In this document: positions 16,653 to 25,399 of the stretch, piece by piece | How the letters are laid out: each line of letters starts with the position of its first letter | Position numbering within the stretch: the stretch's first letter is position 1 | Source: Murimonas intestini | GTDB taxonomy: Bacteria > Bacillota > Clostridia > Lachnospirales > Lachnospiraceae | Assembly (NCBI RefSeq): GCF_024622195.1 | Contig: NZ_JANKBI010000003.1 | Location: forward strand, 62,001 to 126,000 | Length of the DNA: 64,000 nucleotides | Reading direction: 5' to 3' | Translations under genes and position numbers: made by a program | Notes under the pieces: generated by a model | What the model was told of the DNA's origin: nothing | The model's database searches: none | Seen by the model: the letters and a program-made list of their open reading frames with translations, nothing else

Positions 16653-17201
16653 GTGCAGGATACAAAAACGGAATTCAAATATTTTCCCGTTTTTGAATGG
16701 GAGAAGGAACAAGATTATCTCAGGCAGCAGCATAAAAACGGATGGAAATTTGTCAGGGTGAGTTTTATAGGAGTTTATCATTTTGAGAGATGCAGACCCG
16801 AAGATACAGTGTATCAATTAGACTACAATCCGGACGGACTTGAACATAAGGAGGAATATATTCAAATGTTCCATGACTGCGGATGGGAATATCTGCAGGA
16901 TTTTTGGGGATATAGTTACTTCCGCAAGCCTGCTTCAGAGATGAATGGCGATGAAGAGATATTCTGCGATGAAGCCTCCAGGACAGAAATGATAAAGCAG
17001 GTATTAAAAGGGCATATGCTGCCGCCGCTGATTCTTTTTACTTTAATAATTTTGCCCAATATCTATATTCAGAGCCATAATAACAGACCTGTAAACGATA
17101 TATTGACAATTGTGTTTCTTGCATTATTCATTATATATCTTGTAATATTTCTTTTTATAGGATATCAGTTTTGGAAATATTGGAAGCTTTTGCGAAAATA
17201 A
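16653..17201 (+). CDS. DUF2812 domain membrane protein
   Basis: A 182-residue protein. The N-terminal soluble part (about 1-120) is DUF2812, with FPVFEWEKEQDYLRQQHKNGW, the repeated pattern of a Trp-rich strand (DCGWEYLQDFWGYSYFRKP) and no catalytic motif. Two membrane helices follow near 128-146 and 155-175. The start is a GTG at 16653, one base after the padR stop, so translation is coupled. It is very probably regulated by the PadR protein. Members act as small stress-related membrane proteins of unknown mechanism. Confidence 0.78.
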   Translation: MQDTKTEFKYFPVFEWEKEQDYLRQQHKNGWKFVRVSFIGVYHFERCRPEDTVYQLDYNPDGLEHKEEYIQMFHDCGWEYLQDFWGYSYFRKPASEMNGDEEIFCDEASRTEMIKQVLKGHMLPPLILFTLIILPNIYIQSHNNRPVNDILTIVFLALFIIYLVIFLFIGYQFWKYWKLLRK

Positions 17202-17215
17202 GTTTATGGCTGAAC

Positions 17216-18103
17216 TTAAACGGGAAACTGGACAGCATGCATACAGTCTGAGGAATACATATTTCTGAATTCAGTCGGGGTGCAGCCTTTATGCTGCCGG
17301 AACATCCTGGTAAAGGCAGGGAGGCTTGAAAATCCGGAGTTAAGGGCTACAGCAGTAACGGAGTAATCCGGATTGGCCAGCAGCTGTTCGGCCAGGGCGA
17401 TCCTCTTCTGACTCAGGTACTGATAGAAAGAAATATGGGTAAATTCCTTGAACAGACGGGTAAAATGATATTTACTAAAACCCGCTATCCCGGATGCCTG
17501 ATCCAGGGTCAGATCTTCAGTGCAGTGCTCATTAATATATTTGCATGTATAAAGAAGGCGTTCTGTATACCTGGGAACGCTTCCGGAGCCTGTGTGCTCC
17601 GGGGCATGGGCGGAGGCATCAAACCTCCCCAGGGAGCCCAGCAGATGCATAAGAGAACTGTATATAAAAAGATCAAAAAAGGAGGAGGATTTCTCGTATT
17701 CCATTTCCATTGAAGTGAGCAGGCTGCTGACCTTTGCGTGCAGATCTTTGTCTGTCAGCGGAGACAGGACAGTAACAGGCGGCAAAAGAGCAAGCAGAGT
17801 CTCAAAGCTGGCTATTTCCTTCAGAAATGCAATATCGGCCAGATAGATAGTGCGGCTGCCTGACGCAGGAGCACAGAGGGCATGGACCGTCCCGGGCAGG
17901 ATGACGGCGATATCCCCCTCCTCAAGCCGGTATGTGCAGCCATTGGCACGGACTTCATACCAGTTCCGGGAAGCACGTACTATCTCTAAGGGCGCATGCC
18001 AGTGATCAGGAAAATCCTCATGCACCTTCAGATAATTAATGCGGAAAGTGAGATCCTCCCGGAATGAAACGCGCTCAAATATACCATCTAAATGTTCTAT
18101 CAT
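17216..18103 (-). CDS. AraC-family regulator, probable controller of the GH120 gene
   Basis: A 295-residue one-component regulator with an N-terminal cupin domain (FPDHWHAPLEIV, then EEGDIAVILPGTVHAL) and a C-terminal AraC DNA-binding domain (LTLDQASGIAGFSKYHFTRLFKEFT and VTAVALNSGFSSLPAFTRMFRQHKGCTPTEFR). Normal length. It is divergent from the GH120 beta-xylosidase; between them lie two direct repeats 21 bp apart (18182-18214) that look like its binding sites. The ligand is presumably a xylose-containing oligosaccharide, inferred from the target. Confidence 0.92.
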   Translation of the reverse strand: MIEHLDGIFERVSFREDLTFRINYLKVHEDFPDHWHAPLEIVRASRNWYEVRANGCTYRLEEGDIAVILPGTVHALCAPASGSRTIYLADIAFLKEIASFETLLALLPPVTVLSPLTDKDLHAKVSSLLTSMEMEYEKSSSFFDLFIYSSLMHLLGSLGRFDASAHAPEHTGSGSVPRYTERLLYTCKYINEHCTEDLTLDQASGIAGFSKYHFTRLFKEFTHISFYQYLSQKRIALAEQLLANPDYSVTAVALNSGFSSLPAFTRMFRQHKGCTPTEFRNMYSSDCMHAVQFPV

Positions 18104-18181
18104 GTGAAGCCTCTTTTCTTAAAGTATGTGTGCCGTTACGAATATCATAGCTTAAATATAGTGAAATTGCAATAAGGCGAT

Positions 18182-18214
18182 CCCGCAAGAATTTTTAAAA
18201 ACCCCGCAAGAATT
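18182..18214 (+). promoter_or_regulatory. Tandem AraC-type half sites upstream of the GH120 gene
   Basis: The 12-mer CCCGCAAGAATT occurs at 18182-18193 and again at 18203-18214, exactly 21 bp apart, two helical turns. This spacing suits a dimeric AraC protein binding direct repeats next to a promoter. The same GCAAG-16-GCAAG layout appears before the GH106 gene, in the same orientation relative to its target. Confidence 0.7.
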
Positions 18215-18322
18215 GTAAAGCCTCTGCGGCATACTTCTGATATATTGAGGTTAACAGTAAATACTGTACTGATTAATAGGTGCCTGTATTGGGGGCAGCT
18301 GATTTTTAAGGAGGGTTTTTCA

Positions 18323-20272
18323 ATGAGAGAATATCATGTTTCTGTCAATGGGTGTGACATGGCGGAGGGGACAAAGGAGAGGCCGTTCAGGACCATATCA
18401 AAAGCAGCAGAGATGGCACAGGCGGGGGACTGTGTGGTTGTACATGAGGGAACTTACCGGGAGTGGGTGAAGCCGAAGCACAGCGGCCGAAGCAATATCA
18501 GCCGTATCACTTATGAAGCGGCGCCCGGAGAAAAGCCAGTGATAAAAGGTTCAGAACTGGTAAAGGACTGGGTGCAGGTGGAAGGAAATGTCTGGAAGGC
18601 AGTTTTGCCCAACAGCTTTTTTGGAGAATATAATCCCTATAAAGAAGTGCTGGGCGGGGACTGGTTTATCTCCCCGGCTGATGATTCACTGCATGCTGGT
18701 GATGTATATATGAATGGCAGGTCGTTTTATGAGGCAAAGTCTCTGGAGGAAGTAAAAAATCCTGTTATGCGCACAGAGGGAGTTAATCCGCCCTGGACAA
18801 AGCATGGGGAACCGCTGCTTCACCCGGAGGAATCAATATACCAGTGGTATGCAGAAGTTGATCAGGAAAATACCGTAATATATGCTAATTTTCAGGGTAA
18901 AGACCCGAATATGGAAATGACTGAGATCAATGTGCGCAAATGCTGTTTCTATCCTGACAGGACAGGAAGGAATTACATAACAGTGCGCGGTTTTGAGATG
19001 GCCCAGGCCGCATGCCCCTGGACACCTCCCACTGCTGACCAGCCGGGGCTTTTAGGCGTTAACTGGAGCAAGGGGTGGATCATAGAAAATAATATCATCC
19101 ATGACGCAAAGTGCAGCGGTATCAGCATTGGAAAGGAAGCTTCCACAGGCCATAACATGTGCACAAGGGGACATAGGAAACCAGGCTACCAGTATCAGAT
19201 GGAGGCGGTTTTCAGGGCAAGGCAGATTGGCTGGAGCAGAGAGACGACAGGTTCTCATATTATCAGAAATAATATCATATACGACTGCGGACAAAATGGA
19301 ATAGTGGGACACATGGGCTGTGTATTCAGCAGGATCTATCAAAACCATATTTACAATATAGCAGTCAAACATGAGTTCTTTGGATATGAGATTGCGGGGA
19401 TTAAGCTCCATGCGGCGATCGACGTGCAGATCATCCAGAATAAAATCCATAACTGTACACTTGGCACATGGCTGGACTGGCAGGCCCAGGGGGCAAGAGT
19501 CAGTAGAAACCTTTATTACAGCAATGACAGGGATCTGATGGTAGAGGTTACCCATGGCCCTTATATTGTTGATAATAATATTTTTGCATCTGCCTACAAT
19601 TTTGATAATGCAGCGCAGGGCGGCGCCTATATCCATAATCTCTGCTGCGGTACCATGCGCCGTATCGATGTTCTGGACCGTTCTACGCCCTATCATTTCC
19701 AGCATACTACAGAAGTGGCGGGGACAGCAGTTGTGTACAGTGGGGATGACAGGATCTGCCAGAATATTTTCCTGGGGGGAGACGAAGATGCCTGCAATGA
19801 AGAGATATCTTACGGCACGGAGAGATATACTGGACATCCGGCTTCGATGGAAGAATATATAGAAAAAGTAACTTCATTTGGAAACGGCGATATGGAGCAG
19901 TTCATGCAGGTGAAGCAGCCGGTTTATATCAATGGAAATGCGTATTTGAACGGAGCCGGAGCCTTTGACAGGGAAGCAAAGAATTTCCTGAGTGAGAAAG
20001 ACCCGGCAGTCAGGGTTATAGAAGAAGAGGACGGGACATATCTGGAAATCAATGTGGAGAGAGGGATGCTGGATATGCCGGAAGAAATCTATACTACAGA
20101 GAAGCTTGGGATGCCAAGGATAACGGAAGCCCCATATGATAATCCTGATGGAACCTCTATCGTATTTGACCAGGATTTTACTGGACGCCTGAGAATGGAA
20201 AGTCCGCTGGCAGGGCCTCTGGAGGGACTTAAGGAGGGCTTCAACCGTATACTTGTCTGGCCCGGAAACTGA
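18323..20272 (+). CDS. Beta-xylosidase, GH120 (right-handed beta-helix)
   Basis: A 649-residue right-handed parallel beta-helix enzyme without signal peptide, matching the GH120 family typified by Thermoanaerobacterium XylC. It trims xylose from the non-reducing end of xylo-oligosaccharides. Shared segments include HEGTYREWVKPK near the start, NSFFGEYNPYKE, WTPPTADQPGLLG and KGWIIENNIIHDAKCS. The nucleophile Asp should be in TWLDWQAQG and the acid/base Glu in MVEVTHGPYIVD. The ATG at 18323 follows AAGGAGGG; a longer reading from 18245 is rejected. It is followed by a MITE insertion and a GNAT gene. Confidence 0.88.
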   Translation: MREYHVSVNGCDMAEGTKERPFRTISKAAEMAQAGDCVVVHEGTYREWVKPKHSGRSNISRITYEAAPGEKPVIKGSELVKDWVQVEGNVWKAVLPNSFFGEYNPYKEVLGGDWFISPADDSLHAGDVYMNGRSFYEAKSLEEVKNPVMRTEGVNPPWTKHGEPLLHPEESIYQWYAEVDQENTVIYANFQGKDPNMEMTEINVRKCCFYPDRTGRNYITVRGFEMAQAACPWTPPTADQPGLLGVNWSKGWIIENNIIHDAKCSGISIGKEASTGHNMCTRGHRKPGYQYQMEAVFRARQIGWSRETTGSHIIRNNIIYDCGQNGIVGHMGCVFSRIYQNHIYNIAVKHEFFGYEIAGIKLHAAIDVQIIQNKIHNCTLGTWLDWQAQGARVSRNLYYSNDRDLMVEVTHGPYIVDNNIFASAYNFDNAAQGGAYIHNLCCGTMRRIDVLDRSTPYHFQHTTEVAGTAVVYSGDDRICQNIFLGGDEDACNEEISYGTERYTGHPASMEEYIEKVTSFGNGDMEQFMQVKQPVYINGNAYLNGAGAFDREAKNFLSEKDPAVRVIEEEDGTYLEINVERGMLDMPEEIYTTEKLGMPRITEAPYDNPDGTSIVFDQDFTGRLRMESPLAGPLEGLKEGFNRILVWPGN

Positions 20273-20280
20273 GAGTGAGT

Positions 20281-20412
20281 GTAACTATTCAGCAGGTCTG
20301 TGCATTTATTGCACAGACCGTAAGAAAATGATTCAAGGGTGCAAAAAGCCCATCGTCGAAGGCGATTTTAAATGGATTTTTGCATGTAACTGTGAAGGTA
20401 CTGAACAGTTAC
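20281..20412. mobile_element. MITE copy 2 (132 bp) between the GH120 and GNAT genes
   Basis: Terminal inverted repeats GTAACTATTCAG (20281-20292) and CTGAACAGTTAC (20401-20412) match at 11 of 12 positions. An exact 8-bp duplication GAGTGAGT flanks the element (20273-20280 and 20413-20420). Inside is a perfect hairpin, GGTCTGTGCA/TGCACAGACC (20295-20319), and a block shared with 14585-14624. No gene is inside. It lies just after the GH120 stop and just before the GNAT ribosome binding site. Confidence 0.88.
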
Positions 20413-20440
20413 GAGTGAGTAAAGAAAGAGGGGATCAGAA

Positions 20441-20875
20441 ATGATCAGAGAAGCTGTGCAAAGTGATCTGCAGGGGCTGCTGGAACTGTATCTGTTTCTG
20501 CATGAAAAAGAGATGCCTGAGGATTCAGAGCATCTGAAGAAAGTATGGGGACAGATAATCTCTGATCCCTGCCACCATATTATAGTGGCGGAAGAAAACG
20601 GCCGCATTGTATCTTCCTGTGTCTGTGTCATCATCCCCAATCTGACCAGGAATATAAGGCCCTATGCGTTTATCGAAAATGTTGTGACAGATGATGCTTA
20701 TAGAAACAGGGGATTGGCCACATCATGTTTAAATTATGCAAGAAACATTGCGGAAGATGCGGGATGTTATAAAATGATGCTTCTGTCCGGGTCAAAGCAG
20801 AAGAGCACACTGGACTTTTACAGGCGCGCAGGGTTTAACAGCGAGGATAAGACAGCCTTTATACAGTGGCTGTAA
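20441..20875 (+). CDS. GNAT family N-acetyltransferase
   Basis: A 144-residue acetyl-CoA-dependent acyltransferase. The acetyl-CoA pyrophosphate loop is in VVTDDAYRNRGLATSCLNYARNIAEDAGC (motif A), and motif B in LDFYRRAGF. The length is normal for a single-domain GNAT. It starts after AAAGAGGGG, 20 bases beyond the MITE duplication. It converges with the AraC gene at 20879, three bases from its stop. The substrate cannot be told. Confidence 0.88.
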   Translation: MIREAVQSDLQGLLELYLFLHEKEMPEDSEHLKKVWGQIISDPCHHIIVAEENGRIVSSCVCVIIPNLTRNIRPYAFIENVVTDDAYRNRGLATSCLNYARNIAEDAGCYKMMLLSGSKQKSTLDFYRRAGFNSEDKTAFIQWL

Positions 20876-20878
20876 ACG

Positions 20879-21688
20879 TCATGTGCTTCCGTGCATACCC
20901 CTGTGCACTGACGGCGCATACCCAAACTGCCTTTTATAGAGCCTGGAAAAGTGGAATTCATCATAAAAACCAAAGCTGAGGGCGATATCCCTGATTCCAC
21001 GTTTGGGATTTGCGGGGATCTGCTCATGAGCCATGTTCAGCTTCAGCCGGATCTGATACTGGTGGATCGTGTAGCCGGTAGCTTTCTTAAAACGGGTGGA
21101 CAGGCTGCGTACACTCAGTCCATATGTCTCAGCCAGGGCTTCGGGGCTGAAGAAACGGTGGGGGCATGTATAAAACAGGTGCAGGATATCCTTGGTCAGG
21201 GAATCCATCCAGGGGGAGTCGGCTTCATCCGGAAGCGAAACTTCGGCCAGGAGCAGCTCAAGAAGAGCGCTCAGCCGGAATGATGTGTGGCTGCGCCCTG
21301 ACCAGTATGTCTCTACTGTCTGTGAAAATAATTCTGCAACCTTTGGATTTGCTGAACAGTCTGTTACTTTCTGCAGCTTCAGGCAGTCGGGGGAAGGCAG
21401 GCCATCCTCCGGCAGAAGGCTGCAGTGGATGAACATGTTTCTCATATGCGGTGTGCATTTTTCCTGGCTATAGTGGCGAAGACCAGGCTCCAGTATCAGG
21501 AGCTGGTCTTTTTTTACATGATGGCATATCCCGTTTTCAATGATATCCCAGCTGCCGTCCGTAATATAGAGCAGGTCATACTCATCCATGACACGGTCAG
21601 GGTGAAGGATCCCCTCAGGACTGTAATTGACGTTTGAGCATGATATAGTGCGGCGCTGTTTCGTTGACATATATACAATAGAATTCAT
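20879..21688 (-). CDS. AraC-family regulator beside the GH127 gene
   Basis: A 269-residue AraC-type regulator: cupin-like N-terminal half (SWDIIENGICHHVKKDQLLILEPGLRHYSQ) and C-terminal helix-turn-helix pair (FFSPEALAETYGLSVRSLSTRFKKATGYT and RDIALSFGFYDEFHFSRLYKRQFGYAPSVH). AGGAGGAAAG precedes the ATG at 21688. It is divergent from the GH127 gene and likely activates it in response to an arabinose-containing saccharide. I found no convincing 21-bp direct repeats here, unlike the other two AraC/hydrolase pairs. Confidence 0.92.
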   Translation of the reverse strand: MNSIVYMSTKQRRTISCSNVNYSPEGILHPDRVMDEYDLLYITDGSWDIIENGICHHVKKDQLLILEPGLRHYSQEKCTPHMRNMFIHCSLLPEDGLPSPDCLKLQKVTDCSANPKVAELFSQTVETYWSGRSHTSFRLSALLELLLAEVSLPDEADSPWMDSLTKDILHLFYTCPHRFFSPEALAETYGLSVRSLSTRFKKATGYTIHQYQIRLKLNMAHEQIPANPKRGIRDIALSFGFYDEFHFSRLYKRQFGYAPSVHRGMHGST

Positions 21689-21863
21689 GGATCTTTCCTC
21701 CTGATGACTAGTTATGATTTATCATTATATATTACCGGATTATACATGGATTTGCAGAGAATGTCCATTTCATTTTGACATGATTTTCTTATAATAAAAA
21801 CATAGTGATAAATGAACTGAATGTATGCCGGACTGAGGCAGAAAATAGTAGGAGGAATAAGTG

Positions 21864-23840
21864 ATGGTAAAACGACAGGAAACAGAAGCGAGGCTTAAGG
21901 ACTGCTGTGTTAAAGATGGGTTCTGGTCTTATTTTCAGGAACTTGTATCAGATGTGGTGATCCCCTATCAGGAAAAGATACTGAGAGATGAGATACCGGG
22001 GATAGAGAAGAGCCATGCTATTGAAAACTTCAGGATAGCCGCTGGAAAAGCGGAAGGTGAATTTTATGGAGCTGTTTTCCAGGACAGTGATCTGGCTAAA
22101 TGGCTGGAAGCAGCCGCATATTCCCTGCAGAACAAAAGGGATGAGGAGCTGGAACGGCGGGTGGATGATGTCATAGACCTGATAGGAGGCGCTCAGCAGG
22201 AGGATGGCTATGTAAATACATATTTTACTATTAAAGAGCCTGAACACAGGTGGCAGAACCTGCTTGACTGTCACGAACTCTACTGCGCGGGGCATATGAT
22301 CGAAGCTGCTGTGGCTTATTATGAGAGCACAGGCAAAGATAAGTTCCTGAACATCATGCGGCGCATGGCAGACCATATAGACAGAAGATTTGGTCCGGAT
22401 AAAACGAGGGGAATACCCGGGCATGAAGAGATTGAGCTGGCGCTGCTTAGGCTTTACAGGGCCACAGGTGAGCAGAGGTATCTGGAACTGTCCAGGTATT
22501 TTATTGATGAGAGGGGCACACAGCCAAATTATTTCCAGGTGGAAATGAAAGAGCGCAGCTGGACTTTCTGGAGTACAGAGGCCGGCGACGGCACATATAA
22601 CCAGAGCCATGTTCCTGTAAGAGAGCAGGATAAGGCTGTGGGACACAGCGTGAGAGCTATGTATCTGTACACAGCTATGGCGGATATGGCAGGAGAGACA
22701 GGTGATGAATCACTTTACAGGGCATGTCTGCGGCTGTGGGAGAATGTAACAGGACGGCAGATGTATGTTACGGGAGGAATTGGCTCTACAGTGCATGGGG
22801 AAGCATTTACGAAAGACTATGATCTTCCCAATGATACAGTCTATGCGGAAACATGTGCTTCCATAGGACTTGTGTTTTTTACCAGGAAAATGCTGGAGCT
22901 TAAGCCTTCCGGAAAATTTGCAGATGTTATGGAGCGCTGCCTTTTCAATGGAGTGCTTTCAGGTATGCAGCATGACGGAAAGAGATTCTTCTATGTAAAT
23001 CCGCTGGAAGTAATACCAGGGCTTTCAGGAGAGCAGAAGGAATATAAACATGTCATTCCCAAGCGGCCCCAGTGGTATGCCTGCGCCTGCTGCCCGCCCA
23101 ATGAAGCCAGGCTTCTTGAATCCATAGGGAAATATGCCTGGGGGGAAGGCAGTGACACAATATATTCCCACATGTTCCTGGGAGGAAGCTACAGGTCAGA
23201 AATGTGCGGAGGCATACTGATCGAGACAGAGTCGGGATATCCCTGGAATGGTTCTGTGAAATACACGGTCCATCCTCAGGAGAACGGAGCGTCATGTACA
23301 CTTGCTGTCCATATTCCGGGGTGGTGTGAGAAATACAGGCTGCTTGTGAATGGAACCGAGGCATTGTCAGCAGAAGGAACAACAGCAGAAGCGGAGACAG
23401 CGGCAAAGGCAGCAGATGTGTTCAGGGAGGATGGGTATTGCTACATCAGGCGTGAATGGAAAGACGGTGATACAGTCCAGGTGGATCTTCAGATGGAAGC
23501 ACGCAGGGTATATGCGGACAGTGCAGTCAGGGAGAACCAGGGAAGAGTCTGCCTTATGAGGGGGCCGGTCGTATACTGCCTGGAACAGGAAGACAACGGC
23601 GGACAGCTCTGGCAGCTGAGAATACCGGAGAATGCACAGATCAGTGCGGCAGAAGAGCAGGATCCCGTGCTTGGCAGATATGTATCCCTGAATATTGAGG
23701 GAGCACGCTGTCTGTCAGGCGGCAGCCTATATACAGGAGAGAGGCCTGTCCCCTATGCCTGGAAAATAAAAGCAGTGCCGTATTATCTGTGGGGGAACCG
23801 CAGTGAGGGCGGAATGCAGGTGTGGACGCTGGAAGGATAG
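21864..23840 (+). CDS. Beta-L-arabinofuranosidase, GH127
   Basis: A 658-residue intracellular GH127 enzyme, the family of bifidobacterial HypBA1, which releases L-arabinose from beta-linked arabinofuranosides (plant glycoproteins, pectin side chains). The zinc/nucleophile Cys pair is in YACACCPPNEARLL; the zinc-ligand Glu and Cys are in VYAETCASIG. An (alpha/alpha)6 barrel fills most of the chain, with beta domains at the end (RGPVVYCLEQ-like MRGPVVYCLEQ). The ATG at 21864 is eight bases from GGAGG; GTG at 21861 is also possible. No signal peptide. Confidence 0.92.
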   Translation: MVKRQETEARLKDCCVKDGFWSYFQELVSDVVIPYQEKILRDEIPGIEKSHAIENFRIAAGKAEGEFYGAVFQDSDLAKWLEAAAYSLQNKRDEELERRVDDVIDLIGGAQQEDGYVNTYFTIKEPEHRWQNLLDCHELYCAGHMIEAAVAYYESTGKDKFLNIMRRMADHIDRRFGPDKTRGIPGHEEIELALLRLYRATGEQRYLELSRYFIDERGTQPNYFQVEMKERSWTFWSTEAGDGTYNQSHVPVREQDKAVGHSVRAMYLYTAMADMAGETGDESLYRACLRLWENVTGRQMYVTGGIGSTVHGEAFTKDYDLPNDTVYAETCASIGLVFFTRKMLELKPSGKFADVMERCLFNGVLSGMQHDGKRFFYVNPLEVIPGLSGEQKEYKHVIPKRPQWYACACCPPNEARLLESIGKYAWGEGSDTIYSHMFLGGSYRSEMCGGILIETESGYPWNGSVKYTVHPQENGASCTLAVHIPGWCEKYRLLVNGTEALSAEGTTAEAETAAKAADVFREDGYCYIRREWKDGDTVQVDLQMEARRVYADSAVRENQGRVCLMRGPVVYCLEQEDNGGQLWQLRIPENAQISAAEEQDPVLGRYVSLNIEGARCLSGGSLYTGERPVPYAWKIKAVPYYLWGNRSEGGMQVWTLEG

Positions 23841-23918
23841 CAGATATGTATTGCAAAAGCAGAATACAGCATTTATAATAAGTAATAATAGCGGAAAAAT
23901 GAGAAAGGCTGGCTGAAA

Positions 23919-24785
23919 ATGAGTGCTGTTTATTTAAATTCTTTTGAATTTCCCGATGAAGAACAGGAGTGGTATTTTTTTATGGACATAAAAAGGACGT
24001 GCTACGATTCTTTTTATCCATTTCAGATTTTATCACGCCACAATTTTAGCAGAATAGATTTTGAACCTGTTACAATACTTTACGGAGGCAACGGCTCAGG
24101 CAAATCGACAGCCCTGAACGTCATAGCGGAAAAGACAGGCATACTTAGGGAGTCCGCGTATAACAGATCTAATTTCTACCCGGACTATCTGAAGCTTTGC
24201 ACAGCAGAGCATCACTTCCCGCTGCCTGAAAAAAGCAGGATCATCACAAGTGATGATGTATTTGACTATATGCTCAATATCAGAAGTCTGAACGAGGGGA
24301 TAGACAGGAAGCGGGAAGAACTGTTTGAAGAATACATGGATGCCAAATATTCTCATTTCCAGATGAAATCATTAGAGGATTATGAACAGTTAAAAAAGGT
24401 GAATCTGTCCAGAAGTAAGACACAGTCTAAATTTGTAAGAAATCAGCTCATGGACAACGTGAGAGAATATTCAAACGGGGAGAGTGCCTTCCGATACTTT
24501 ACTGAAAAAATAGAAGAGGGAGGGCTGTATATCCTGGATGAACCGGAAAACAGCCTCTCCCCCGGGCGACAGACCGAACTTGTTAAATTTATCGAGGATT
24601 CAGCGCGCTTTTTTAAGTGTCAGTTCATAATATCTACCCACTCGCCATTTGTTCTGGCGATACGCGGTGCGAAGATATATGACCTGGATGAGGAACCTGT
24701 TGATGTGAAGCGCTGGACCGAACTGGAGAATGTCCGGGCATATTATGATTTTTTCAAGCTTCATGAGAAAGAGTTTAATTGTTGA
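23919..24785 (+). CDS. Orphan AAA/ABC-type ATPase
   Basis: A 288-residue P-loop ATPase of the small SMC/RecF-like (AAA_15/AAA_21) type. Walker A is GGNGSGKST, the signature-like stretch is YSNGES, Walker B is LYILDEPENSLSP and the switch His is in FIISTHSPFVLA. A helical insertion (about 110-165) takes the place of a coiled coil. There are no membrane segments and no adjacent permease or nuclease gene. It follows GH127 after 78 bases with a weak ribosome site. Such orphan ATPases are found in defence and in housekeeping settings; no partner is visible here, so the role is unknown. Confidence 0.82.
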   Translation: MSAVYLNSFEFPDEEQEWYFFMDIKRTCYDSFYPFQILSRHNFSRIDFEPVTILYGGNGSGKSTALNVIAEKTGILRESAYNRSNFYPDYLKLCTAEHHFPLPEKSRIITSDDVFDYMLNIRSLNEGIDRKREELFEEYMDAKYSHFQMKSLEDYEQLKKVNLSRSKTQSKFVRNQLMDNVREYSNGESAFRYFTEKIEEGGLYILDEPENSLSPGRQTELVKFIEDSARFFKCQFIISTHSPFVLAIRGAKIYDLDEEPVDVKRWTELENVRAYYDFFKLHEKEFNC

Positions 24786-24788
24786 TGT

Positions 24789-24824
24789 AAATATGGGATG
24801 CTGTTTTTACAACATCCCATATTT
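24789..24824. terminator. Hairpin between convergent genes
   Basis: AAATATGGGATG (24789-24800) pairs perfectly with CATCCCATATTT (24813-24824) around a 12-base loop. It lies three bases after the ATPase stop and just before the convergent membrane-protein stop, so it probably ends both transcripts, although the T tracts are short. Confidence 0.7.
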
Positions 24825-24827
24825 GGA

Positions 24828-25160
24828 TTACATTTTATATAGTATGTATGCATGGTACAAATTAGCAACAATAAACAAAATGTCTTCAACCAATATTATC
24901 TTATCCAAATATATTTTTTTCTTATGTTTTTCCCAGCACTCATTAAACGATTTATCTCTGATCCTATTCACAATATATAATAAAATATACACTGCTAGTA
25001 TAGCCATTACAAGATAAACAAAATTTAAAAAAATAGTATTAGCTTTTTCCTGTGCCAGAAAGATGCCCATTACTGCATACGCTGCTAAAAAAGTACTGGG
25101 TATAAGACATAGTACAGTGATTACCCAACAAAACAGTAGATTTATCTTGTTTTTATTCAT
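24828..25160 (-). CDS. Hypothetical membrane protein, 110 aa
   Basis: I do not recognise the family. The protein has a basic start, hydrophobic helices near residues 8-32, 40-62 and 87-106, and a charged loop between the second and third (RIRDKSFNECWEKHKKKIYLDK). GGGGAGGTG precedes the ATG at 25160. Its codons are far more AT-rich than those of its neighbours, which suggests recent acquisition or weak expression. It stands alone between a convergent ATPase and a hairpin repeat. Confidence 0.7.
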   Translation of the reverse strand: MNKNKINLLFCWVITVLCLIPSTFLAAYAVMGIFLAQEKANTIFLNFVYLVMAILAVYILLYIVNRIRDKSFNECWEKHKKKIYLDKIILVEDILFIVANLYHAYILYKM

Positions 25161-25325
25161 AACTGCACCTCCCCATTTTATAAAACTGCATTGTTTATCA
25201 ATAATACAATAATAGACAGGGTGACAGATAAATAACCATTGGTATCGCCTCTTCTATTAAAAATTTTCATACTTTTATCATATACCGTTGCAATTGTTTA
25301 GTCAAATAAAAATATCAATATAAAT

Positions 25326-25376
25326 AAGTCAAGCTCACTTGACCTTGGCGGCTGCCGGGAGGGTCAAGCGAGCTTG
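25326..25376 (-). repeat. Dispersed hairpin repeat, copy 1 (also likely terminator of the GH106 gene)
   Basis: The stem is CAAGCTCACTTGACC (25330-25344) with GGTCAAGCGAGCTTG (25362-25376), one mismatch. The block 25326-25367 matches 34631-34672 at about 33 of 42 positions, including CCTTGGCGGCT and GAGGGTCAA. Being just past the GH106 stop on the minus strand and followed there by ACTTATTTATATT, it may end that transcript. Confidence 0.65.
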
Positions 25377-25399
25377 CTGTGAGATTCATGAGATTGAAT

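Noticed and set aside
19052..19837. 261-codon open frame antisense to the GH120 gene
   Set aside because: Shadow of the beta-helix gene, with no start context.
21689..21863. AraC direct repeats upstream of the GH127 gene like those at 18182 and 28587
   Set aside because: TTTGCAGAG and TTTGACATG are 23 bp apart and differ in core sequence; not convincing.
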